A stretch of 64,000 nt of DNA from CAWGCA01 sp963820955 (GTDB taxonomy: Bacteria; Pseudomonadota; Gammaproteobacteria; Chromatiales; Chromatiaceae): positions 1-64,000 of the forward strand of contig CAWGCA010000044.1 in NCBI GenBank assembly GCA_963820955.1, in the 5' to 3' direction. Position numbers and translations under genes: made by a program. The notes under the pieces are model-generated. The model saw only the letters and a program-made list of their open reading frames with translations. It did no database searches and had not been told where the DNA came from. Within the stretch, counting starts at the first letter, position 1. Each line of letters starts with the position of its first letter. Below, piece after piece: positions 1 through 8,598 of this stretch.

Positions 1-3000
1 CCGTCTCGGTCCAGACCACATAGTCGTCACCGAAGCTCTCGGCACGGCCGTAGAAGAGGTCAAGAGGCTCCGCCTCACCCACTTCCACGGTGGTGTTGTC
101 GCCGGTCTCGATAGACCATGAAGTAACGGGACGGATCCCGCAGATCGGAGTCGTAGCTCCATCCGACAGGTCGTCACAGGTGAAGATCATCGTCGAAGTC
201 GGTATCGACGATGCGTCAACGAACAGACCATCCGTGCAGCCATCCGCGATAGTCGCCTTGGTCGGCGCATAGCGCGGATCCAGCGTGGTGATGCGCATGG
301 CCTTGTGCTGGGTGATGTTACGGGCATGCTCGGCAGCCCCTGCAGCGAACTCGTAGCACGCGGTCGGCTCGACACGATCGCCCGGTGTGGTCTCTCGTGG
401 GACGGTAGCGTCTCGCAGGTGACGGTGCCGTCGCCCGAGTAGCTCAGGCCATCACTGGCCGTGAACGAGCTCGGGGTCGTGGTCCAGGTATTACCGCCGT
501 CGAAGGAACGCCGTACGTACAGGTCGTAGCGGTCGTTGCCCTTGGCATTGAGGCGCCAGTTGGGTGACCAGGCATACAGGAACTGCACGAAGTCACCGTC
601 GAGGAAGCCCCTGTGGCCCTTGGAGATATCCAGCGGGTTGTACCAGGACTGATCTCGCAGGTTGACGAAGTCGTCCGTGCGGTCGTCGATATCGCAGTCA
701 ACAGGTGTTACGCCATCGGATGCCAGCACGGTGCCATCCGACGGACACTGATGCCAGGTGAGCACCCGCTGGGTGTTGCCTTCGCCCTGTACGAAGCCCT
801 GCAGGATCGGGTTGGTGTCGCCGATGCCGTAGGTCGAGCTGGTGAAGTCCACCGTCGGGCAACGTACGAGGCACCACCGTCGCCATCATCGATGCAGGTA
901 TCCGGCACCACGCCCGAGAGGTTGATGGCCGGATCGGCGCAGACACCGCCCGGATAGTACGGGTTGGTCCATCAGGTTCGATCAGGAAGGTCTCGCACAC
1001 CATGTTCTCGAAGGCGTACGGGTTGTCCACCGTCAGGATCGAAGTCCTCCGGCACCACGAAACGCCGCAGCATGGTGTCGGCCGGGCCGCCCTGGCGCAT
1101 CGGACCCTGTTTCCAGGAGGAGATGGCCAGCCAGACCGTTGGCGCTGGCCGTCGGCCTTGGCGATGGACTGCACCAGCATGCTGGCACGTCGGGCGATCT
1201 CGGTGTTGACGATATCGAAGTTGTAATTCACCGTAGTCCTCCATGTCCTCGGTGCTCATCAGGCCGAACAGCTCACCGGTCTCCCAGTAGACCTCAGCCT
1301 GGTTCAGCATGTTGCCCTGGCTGACCAGGTTCTCGACCAGGCTGTTCGGGATCGCCGATACCCGCGGAGGTGTCCGGGGTGCCCATGTCGAAGCTGTAGT
1401 ACCACTGGTTCTTGCCGATCTCCTCGGTGCAGGTCAGCGTCGATCGCCTTCTTCGCAGGGATCCGCATAGCCATCTGCTGCATCACAAGGCCGTCAGGCT
1501 CGAAGAAGTACTTGCCCAGTCCCTTGGACTCCTCGGCCGCGACGATCGACCCAGGCGCTCTTGTCGGTGACTGTCGATCCGTCAGACGTCCGGTCATAAC
1601 CCTGCAGCGACAGACGCGGCCGGGTCAAGGCGGTGTTGGCCCGGTTGGGCAGGTCCGCAGTTCCATCGCCATCGATGTCGGCGACACAGATCTCGGTCTC
1701 GGTCTAGGCCACCGGTCGAGTTCGGGTTGCCGGTCAGGATGGTCAACCGTGTCGGCGCACTGATCCTTCAGGCCGATAGATCTCTGCGAGCTTCGACAGT
1801 CGCAGTAGAGGTCCTCGGTGCCATCACCCGCAGTACGGTCATCCGGCGGGTTGCACTTGGCGTTGTTGGTCACGCGCATGGGTACCGCCATCGGTACGAA
1901 CACCTGGGGCCTGCCGGTCAGGGTCAGGTCGTGGTCCAGGATGTCGATCGGCACCGTCGGTGTTATCGACGGTCCTCGACGATATCGAAGTACTCTTCGT
2001 TGATGAAGGAGTACCAGACGTCGGTCTGGCTGTGGGCGACCGCGCCGCTCCAGCCCTCACCCGGGCCTAAGCCCTGGCCGGGACGCAGCCCTTCGGGGTC
2101 TTCCTGCCAGGTGATCACGAAGCCGGCACCCTTGACGGCCTTGACTTCGATGCGGTTGACGTCGCGCCGCCCGGAGGTCAGACGCTCGGCCTTGGTCCAG
2201 ACCATGTGGCTGGCTTCCACTTCGTCGGTTCTGGGATCGTCACCCGGCAGCAGCACGCCGCGGGAGGTCCAGACGCAACCGAAGGGCACCACGCCGGCCT
2301 GGGGATAACCCTCGTCGGCGAAGTCGATGGAGCCCTGGCTCCGGCGACACCGAAGGCGTCAATCAGGTAGAGGTCGTCTTCATCACCTCAGGACTGGTGA
2401 AGTCCGGCAGGGCCGGGACGCCCAGATCGTTCATCACCGCTCTGAATGAAGCCGACAACGGCGTCCAGCGCGCTCTGATCTGGTCCGGCTGGTGTCGGTC
2501 GATCATCGGGTAGGCCGGCTGCCCCTGCTGAGCAGAAACGGCTCGGCCAGGCGACCAGGGTCTTGTTGCCGGCGGTGGCGTGGAACACGTTGTAGGTGCC
2601 GCCGGGGTAGTCGGTCAGGTCAACGGGCGAGCCTTCGCAGTTCTCGATGGGCTCGCCGGTCTTCTTCGTCGATCACGGTCACGGACGGGCCGGTCAAGGA
2701 TCTCGCCGGTGTTGTCGGTGTACTCGGCGAAGACGACGCAAGGCGGCAGATCGTCCTTGAATTTCTCTTCGAACTTGAACTTGCCGTCGTCTTCGGCCTC
2801 GGTGGTAGCCGACCGGGTCGCCGGTGATGGCGTTGATGATGGTGACATCGGCACTGTCCCCTGCGTTCTCACCCTCGATCTTGAGATTGCCTCTTTTTCT
2901 TGTTCTTCGCCCATCCAACTCGGCCATGTAGATGATCGGCCCAATTTCGACCGGGGTGGCTTCTGTCCCACTACGTTTTCATGGCAGCTGTAGCAGGAGG

Positions 3001-3645
3001 GAACCTGGCAACACCCTGCAGGCCCTGGCCGTGGCATTCGGTGCAATGCAGCGGTGATACGGGGTTTCGTACCCCTGGCGTGATACATCGTCATTGCCCA
3101 CACTCTGTCATGTTATGGTCACCGGGTCAACTGTGGTCGCCGAGCTACCGGGACCACTGTCGTTGTGGTCGATCTCGAGGTTGAAGGAGCTCAGGTCGGC
3201 GGACTCGGACAGGTTGGTCTGTTTCCAGGTCTCGCCGTCGTCCAGGCTCACCGCCGCGTAGGTGTCAAACCACCGGTGGGCGAATGCGGTGTCCGGGACG
3301 CCGAACGCGGGTCCGTAGATAAAGACGTTGACCAGGGGCTTGGCCACTTCCAACTCTTCTACAGGCGCTAGTGCAGTCTTCGCCGGGGGCGGGTTGGTTG
3401 TCGATATCGCAGTAGTCGATAGGCCCAACCAGGCCGCTGGCGGCCTGGGCCGGCACATAGAAGCCCATCATATCGGTGAAGGCGTGCTCGGCCTCAGAGA
3501 CCGCGCTGTTCACGATATCCTGATCGAAAGTCGGCACCTTGATGGTGCGCGACATGTTCTTGTTGGTAATCGCGCCGTCGTCGGCGGACGCAAGGCCCGC
3601 CGCCGCGGTGAGTGCAATTGTGAAAAATAATGGAAAAATTTTCAT
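1..3645 (-). pseudogene. Indel-riddled large secreted protein gene, choice-of-anchor O-like, partial at left edge
   Basis: A start codon at 3645, preceded by an AGGAGAAG ribosome site, opens a clear signal peptide (MKIFPLFFTIALTAAAGLASA). From there to position 1 protein-like sequence continues on the minus strand but hops between all three frames about ten or more times, for example near 3400, 3110, 3020, 2930, 2820, 2300, 1960, 1600, 1310, 1230 and 850. Joined pieces read as one protein of more than 1,200 residues. Two heme-type CxxCH motifs (CTECH at 3031-3045, CYSCH at 2982-2996) lie in different frames. Segments such as QAEVYWETGELFGLM, RQGGPADTMLRRFVVP and RRSFDGGNTWTTTP resemble what I recall of choice-of-anchor O proteins; this family name is from memory and not certain. 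Either the gene has decayed recently or the local sequence is of poor quality. Its function is unknown. Confidence 0.6.
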
Positions 3646-4967
3646 TTTAAATCTTCTCCTGCTTACAACTCCCCAACGCACGCCGTCCCCCTTCTTCCTT
3701 TACTTTTTGATTTCCCATGGGGCGGGTGCCTGTTTTGGCTCTTCGGCCGGTCAATTTGAATTGTATGGATCCATAACTGCTCCTCTCCCGAAAAAGAACC
3801 CAGCACCCTTACTGCTGCTTACGGGTTTCTCGCAAAATTCGTGGTCACCGCTCGGCTAACAGCCGGACGATCCACGAAATCCCACACTTCCCGACCTTGC
3901 CTGGGGCTCGGCCAGGAATCCTGGATATGTTTTTGTAACAGCGGAAACGACACCTGGGGCAGGTGACAAAAAAACCGAGGAAACGGCGTCGAGTGAACGC
4001 CGCATCAGCACACTCGCCATCTTGAAATCTTCCCTCGGTCACTCATTTTTCTTTTGTCCTTTGCCAACGGTATTTTTTAAAAATGCTGCCTGAAAATCAC
4101 CGTTGCTTTTTATGGATGTTAAAAATTGTGATGGATATCACAAATATTCGCAATGATAATTGTCAATTAGTAGTGGTAATTTATTTCGTTTTATGGTAGG
4201 GGTTCGGCGGCACCGGTCGGTGGCCAAATTCTGGATCTAGCTATGGGTGGAGAGATCGACCGAGGTCAGGTGGTACCACGGCCGATAGGTTGCATCGTGA
4301 AGAACCGCTCTTATCCGAATCACCGTGCTTGGATATCTCAAGCCGGAGACCGATTTCGCCGCTGGCCCGATGCGGAACCAACGTTCGATTAATAAAGAGG
4401 CATATTTCATACCGTGCTGATTTTTTATTCTGTAAATCAGTGTGTTGCTATTTTTCAAATTTTTCTCGTTATTGTCGGTTGTAAATTTTATTGACAGAAA
4501 AGTCCCTTGCAGGCAGGGCAAAGGGATCAACAGGGTTTGGGGTGCGACAGGATATTGTTCTAGTACATCTCGACTCTCTCAAGAGAGAGCAGGGGGTAAC
4601 GTCAACTGCTTTCACCCCCATCCCAACCTTCCCCCTGTCAGGGAGAAGGAGGAAAACACCACATCGATCTGTAGCTCTGGGGAAATCATTCCAATCTTTG
4701 CCCTCCCCCATTGAAGAGGGTGTCGCAAAAGTCCATCTCCCCAACGAGGGGGAGAGGGTTAGGGATGTAACACCATGAAATTTATAACTGAATCCATCAC
4801 CTCAAAATTCTTCTTAACGAAGAGGCTACTTTTCAGAGGCTTTTGCGACACCCTCTTGAAAGGAGGAGTTAGGACGGACGGTGAAATAGGCGGGGAATGA
4901 GCCAAAACCAAAAAAGCGCGCCACCTCAACGGCGACGCACTTTTTTCCAACACTTAACCGCGCGGTT
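3646..4967. other. Gene-poor region
   Basis: About 1.3 kb in which I find no convincing gene on either strand. The open frames present are short, have no ribosome site and do not look like proteins. The stretch 4040-4200 is AT-rich and could hold promoters, but I cannot assign one. Positions about 4610-4650 carry a pyrimidine-rich tract of the kind often seen as dispersed intergenic repeats. The MITE-like element at 4711-4860 lies within it. Confidence 0.5.
4711..4860. repeat. MITE-like element with 21-bp terminal inverted repeats
   Basis: The ends 4711-4731 (containing GAGGGTGTCGCAAAAG) and 4840-4860 are inverted copies matching at 20 of 21 positions and enclose about 108 bp with no gene. 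Ends containing GGGTGTCGCAAAAG resemble those of some transposases' insertion sequences, from memory. This fits a miniature non-autonomous element. I see no clear target-site duplication beyond the inverted repeat. Confidence 0.55.
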
Positions 4968-5471
4968 TCAGCCAGTGATTAGGTCTGATTCCTTCCGTGC
5001 TGCAGAACAAATCCAACGGATGCGCTGACAATCAACGCCCGGAGCCGACCGCCACCGCCGGAGCCAGCCGCCACCGCCGGAGCCACCGCCGCCGCCGGAG
5101 CCACCGCCACCGCCGGAGCCACCGCCAGAGCCGCCGCCGCCGCCACTTCCACCACCGAGGCCACCGAGCCCGCCGCTAGAATTGCTGCTACCCATTCGCG
5201 ATTCATAGCCGACACCATAGCCGGTGGAATCCGCGGTCTGGGCATCCTGCGTTGCCCGGCTCTGCACCAGGAAGGCGTTGATCTGTTTTCGAATGGCCTG
5301 CAGCAACCCGGGGCTCTCCGCCTCCGAGCCGACACCGGAACCACTCTGCCCTTGATCAGGCCCCGGGCCGGACTGCTCGTGAGCCTGCACGGAGGCGCAG
5401 AGCATCCCTGCCCCCAAAAACAGCATCGCCAGGAGGCATCGCCGCATTGTCGTCTTTGTACAAATTTCCAT
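4968..5471 (-). CDS. Small secreted protein with GGGGS-type glycine/serine repeats
   Basis: Encodes 167 residues if the ATG at 5471 is used; a second ATG at 5447 is possible. A signal peptide (hydrophobic core LLAMLFLGAGMLCASVQA) is followed by a polar segment, a short helical stretch (about residues 54-72) and then a long run of glycine with regularly spaced serine, like a flexible linker. The reading frame leaves the glycine repeat abruptly as WLRRWRSAPG. Removing one base near 5065 would keep the repeat in phase and give a different C-terminus (GGGGRLRALIVSASVG), so slippage in the repeat may have changed the frame. No homologue recognised. It is probably exported and may act as a cell-surface or matrix protein, which is inference only. 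Confidence 0.6.
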   Translation of the reverse strand: MEICTKTTMRRCLLAMLFLGAGMLCASVQAHEQSGPGPDQGQSGSGVGSEAESPGLLQAIRKQINAFLVQSRATQDAQTADSTGYGVGYESRMGSSNSSGGLGGLGGGSGGGGGSGGGSGGGGGSGGGGGSGGGGWLRRWRSAPGVDCQRIRWICSAARKESDLITG

Positions 5472-5614
5472 GACTTTAAATTTTAACCCTTAATGTTGCC
5501 TTTTACCCGCAGTTCTGCGGTGCATTGGGCATCGCCTCTCCTGCCCATAAGGGAGCGGGGACGACGATAAGACAGGAGCATTTATCGCCCCCCCCCCCGA
5601 GAAAGGCCTTGGCG

Positions 5615-5902
5615 CTACTGCTTGCCGCCACCACCTTTACCACCACCTTTACCACCACCCGATTTGGTGGTGCTGGCTGCCTCTGCATCGCCGCCCGATT
5701 CCTGTTTTCCGTGCATATAGGCGTTGCCCTGGCGTTTCTGATGCTGGTGCTGGGAACCGGAGCCGGTCTGAGTAGTCTCCTGGGACTGCTTCGTACCGCC
5801 ACCGCCGCCACCACCCTTGCCACCGCCGGCCGCATTCAATACCGATGCACTACCCAGTGCCAAGGTCGCCGCACAGAGAATAATCAATGATTTACGTGAC
5901 AT
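5615..5902 (-). CDS. Small secreted glycine/lysine-rich protein
   Basis: Encodes 95 residues from the ATG at 5902, chosen because GGAGGGTT precedes it and a signal peptide starts there (MSRKSLIILCAATLALGSAS). The mature part has a GGGKGGGGGGG run, a middle segment rich in Gln, His, Ser and Thr, and a C-terminal GGGKGGGKGGGGKQ tail, so it is highly basic and disordered. It lies 143 bp upstream of the other glycine-rich gene in the same direction; the two share composition but not sequence. No family recognised. A poly-G run of about 11 lies just beyond its stop (5588-5598). Confidence 0.65.
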   Translation of the reverse strand: MSRKSLIILCAATLALGSASVLNAAGGGKGGGGGGGTKQSQETTQTGSGSQHQHQKRQGNAYMHGKQESGGDAEAASTTKSGGGKGGGKGGGGKQ

Positions 5903-6540
5903 AATGTAACCCTCCACTGCATAAGATGTATTTTCACCAATCTCATGGATGAAATAATAGAAGAGAGATGTTTCCATCGAATTTCCCCGACCGCATAAAA
6001 TGTAACAAGTTGTTTCAGTTATTCAGAGTGGGCTGGGCTTCACTGGTGGATTGCGCTTCGGTCATCCATCCTGCCGCAGCAACAGAAAGAGAACGGATAA
6101 TTCAGGGTATAATCCCATGCCAGAGTCGAATGGCAATTACTTGGGGAACCTCTGGATTTATTCGTAATTCCGTCATCCCGGCGCAGGCCGGAATCCAATA
6201 ACTTATTGATTACTTTAAGATGGATTGCGGATCTGCGCTGCGCTTCGTCCGGAATGACGAATAAATCCAGAGGTTCCTTAGACCAAAATGACTGGTAATA
6301 GCGTCATTCCCGCGGGGCCTGTGCCGGACTTGATCCGGCAGGGGGAAAACAGAATGTGCGGAATTTGTGCAAACGGGATTCCATCCTTGGGTTCGTGAAC
6401 GGTGCTTCCCTGCGCCACTACTCCGGGTCTCCACTTGGTTCCGCCCGGAATGACGGTTTTCCTGGCTTAAGTTAGGTGTCATTGCACCCAGAGTCCAGAC
6501 ATCTCAAACAATCGACAAACAATAAGGATCGAGTCTCGTA
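5903..6540. other. Intergenic region with dispersed repeats
   Basis: About 640 bp with no credible gene between the glycine-rich gene and the response regulator. It holds the perfect inverted-repeat element at 6145-6277. A second pair of inverted CGTCATTCC-type ends lies at about 6302-6315 and 6446-6460, with an internal CCGGACTTGATCCGG hairpin. Such GTCATTCC repeats are common in proteobacterial intergenic DNA. The response-regulator promoter should lie in the last 70 bp but is not obvious. Confidence 0.5.
6145..6277. repeat. MITE-like element with perfect 21-bp inverted repeats
   Basis: GGAACCTCTGGATTTATTCG at 6145-6164 recurs as its exact reverse complement ending at 6277. The match extends over 21 bp perfectly and to about 28 bp with one mismatch. 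The 133-bp unit contains no gene and includes a GTCATCCCGGCGCAGGCC-type dispersed repeat. It would fold as one long hairpin if transcribed. Confidence 0.6.
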
Positions 6541-7266
6541 ATGGAACAAGCGACCCCCAGAATCCTCGTCGTCGATGACGACCCCGGGCTGTGCGACCTG
6601 CTGCAGCGCTACCTCAGCGAGCAGGGTTTCCAGGTAGCGGTGGCCGCCGACGGGGAGGAGATGGACAGCCGGCTGAAGGAGCAACCGGTGGATCTGCTCA
6701 TTCTAGACCTGATGCTGCCCGGCGAGGACGGGCTGGCAATCGCCCGCCGGCTTCGTTCGGAGAGCGGTCTCCCGATCATTATCCTGTCCGCCCGGGGGGA
6801 CGAGGTAGATCGAATCGTGGGTCTGGAGGTAGGGGCAGACGACTATCTGCCCAAACCCTTCAATCCGCGCGAACTGCTGGCGCGAATCAGGGCGGTCCTT
6901 CGCCGACAGGGAGACAATGGCTCCCCCACTGAAGCAGACGGACACAAGGTCTACCACTTCGGCGATTTTACGCTGGACCTGGCCACCCACCAATTGGCCG
7001 GCGTGGAGGGTAATGTGCCGCTCACCAGCAGTGAATTTTCGCTGCTCGAGGTGTTTGTGCAACACCCGAACTGGGTGCTCAGCCGGGACAAGCTGGTGGA
7101 CCTGCTGAAGGGTTACGACCGCTCCCCCTACGATCGGAGCATCGATATCCGGGTCACCCGCCTGCGCCGGAAGATCGAACAGGATCCCTCCGATCCCCGC
7201 TTTATCCTCACCATCTGGGGTGAGGGATATCTGTTTTCACCCCAGGGAAAAGTGACTTCGGATTGA
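6541..7266 (+). CDS. ompR: OmpR-family response regulator
   Basis: Encodes 241 residues. The N-terminal receiver domain (about 7-122) has the acidic pocket DDD (12-14), the phospho-acceptor Asp56 in LILDLMLPGEDG, the switch Ser in IILSARGDE and the Lys in YLPKPFNPREL. The C-terminal half (about 140-235) is a winged-helix Trans_reg_C domain, with VTRLRRKIEQDP as the recognition-helix region. Length and motifs match OmpR. The ATG at 6541 follows AAGGATCGAG. The histidine kinase starts 4 bp after the stop, so the two are co-transcribed and should form a cognate pair. OmpR is the closest familiar name; the actual signal and targets are not visible. Confidence 0.88.
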   Translation: MEQATPRILVVDDDPGLCDLLQRYLSEQGFQVAVAADGEEMDSRLKEQPVDLLILDLMLPGEDGLAIARRLRSESGLPIIILSARGDEVDRIVGLEVGADDYLPKPFNPRELLARIRAVLRRQGDNGSPTEADGHKVYHFGDFTLDLATHQLAGVEGNVPLTSSEFSLLEVFVQHPNWVLSRDKLVDLLKGYDRSPYDRSIDIRVTRLRRKIEQDPSDPRFILTIWGEGYLFSPQGKVTSD

Positions 7267-7269
7267 GCC

Positions 7270-8598
7270 ATGTTGCGTCCGCGATCGCTGTTCGCCGTAA
7301 CCGGCCTGACCCTGAGCATCGCCGTGACGGTGTTTCTGCTCCTATCCCTCAGCGCCATCACCTTCTATATCCTGGCCCCGGTCAGCCGCCAGGCGGCAGA
7401 CGACCTGGCCGCGCTGATGGTGCTCAGCGCCAAGACCTGGGTGGAACTCCCCCCCCAAACCCGCCCGGATTTCGAGCAGGAGCTGCTGGCCCAGCATAAT
7501 CTCGGGATTGGCCTGGCCGATCCCAAGCAGGAACAGGTGCTATCCGATAATCCCGCCCTCTATCTGCGCTTCCTGGAAGACACCCTGTTACTGCGCACCG
7601 GCCAGCAGGTGCGGATCATGACCGACCAGGGCGAGGGATCGGGCGACTGGCTGCAGGCCGATCTGCCGGTGGGCGAGCGGGTACTGCGGGTCTCCTTTCA
7701 TGCCGAGCGTCTGGGTACGCACTTTCCAGCCGCCGCCCTGTGGATACTCACTGCGGGGACCGTGGTCATACTGCTCACTTCGCTGCTGCTGGTGCGGCGC
7801 ATCACCCGCCCCCTGTCCAGGATGGTAGTGGCCGCCGCCCAGATCGGTGACTCCCAGCCCCTCTCCCCACTGCCCGAAACCGGCCCCAGGGAGCTGGCAG
7901 CGCTGGCCCGCAGTTTTAACCGGATGGAGCAGCAGGTGAAGGATCTGCTGGAAAACCGCACCACCCTGCTGGCCGGGATTTCCCACGACCTGCGCACCCC
8001 CATCTCCCGTATGGGACTGGCCCTGGAGATGCTGCCAGAGGAGGCCGCATCGTCCGACCTGGTGGATCGGTTGCGCCAGGACCTGGTTGAGATGGACCGG
8101 CTGATCGGCCAGACCCTGGAGCTGGCCCGGGGGCTGGGCGACGCGGAGGCCGAGCTGCTGGATATCCGGGAACCGATCGACGCCCTGGTGAGCCGATATA
8201 TCCAGGGTGGGGCAAGGCTGGACTGGACGCCGGGTGAGAGCTGCATGATCCGGGTGGTCCCGCTGGCACTGCAGCGGGTGCTGGCCAATCTGCTGGACAA
8301 CGCGATCCGCTTCAGCCCGCCGGAGCAGGCGGTGGAGATAGACTATACCTGCGGCGAATCGGAGCTGACGGTTCGGGTGCAGGACCGCGGACCGGGGATA
8401 CCACCCGAGCAGGTGGAGTCTGTGTTTCGGCCCTTCTACCGGCTGGAAGGCTCCCGCAATCGCAAGACCGGCGGAAGCGGCCTCGGCCTGGCCATCACCC
8501 GACAGTTATGCAACACCAATCGATGGGGGATAGAGCTGGCCCCGCGGGGCGGCGGCGGCACCGAGGCGCGCCTGCGTATTCCGCGGGACTACTCGTAG
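7270..8598 (+). CDS. envZ: EnvZ-type membrane sensor histidine kinase
   Basis: Encodes 442 residues. It has an N-terminal transmembrane helix (about 10-38), a periplasmic domain of about 110 residues, a second helix (about 155-178), a HAMP linker beginning RRITRPLSRM, and a HisKA domain with His239 in GISHDLRTPISRM. The ATPase domain has N-box LLDNAIRFSP, G1 box DRGPGIP, F box FRPFYRLEGS and G2 box GGSGLGLAI. All catalytic motifs are intact. It sits directly behind the OmpR-type regulator, its presumed substrate. The last 10 bp overlap the convergent gspD gene, so there is no room for a terminator between them. Confidence 0.87.
   Translation: MLRPRSLFAVTGLTLSIAVTVFLLLSLSAITFYILAPVSRQAADDLAALMVLSAKTWVELPPQTRPDFEQELLAQHNLGIGLADPKQEQVLSDNPALYLRFLEDTLLLRTGQQVRIMTDQGEGSGDWLQADLPVGERVLRVSFHAERLGTHFPAAALWILTAGTVVILLTSLLLVRRITRPLSRMVVAAAQIGDSQPLSPLPETGPRELAALARSFNRMEQQVKDLLENRTTLLAGISHDLRTPISRMGLALEMLPEEAASSDLVDRLRQDLVEMDRLIGQTLELARGLGDAEAELLDIREPIDALVSRYIQGGARLDWTPGESCMIRVVPLALQRVLANLLDNAIRFSPPEQAVEIDYTCGESELTVRVQDRGPGIPPEQVESVFRPFYRLEGSRNRKTGGSGLGLAITRQLCNTNRWGIELAPRGGGGTEARLRIPRDYS

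Noticed and set aside
4237..4714. Short open frames on both strands in the gene-poor region
   Set aside because: No ribosome sites, no domain-like pattern, and they overlap repeat sequence.
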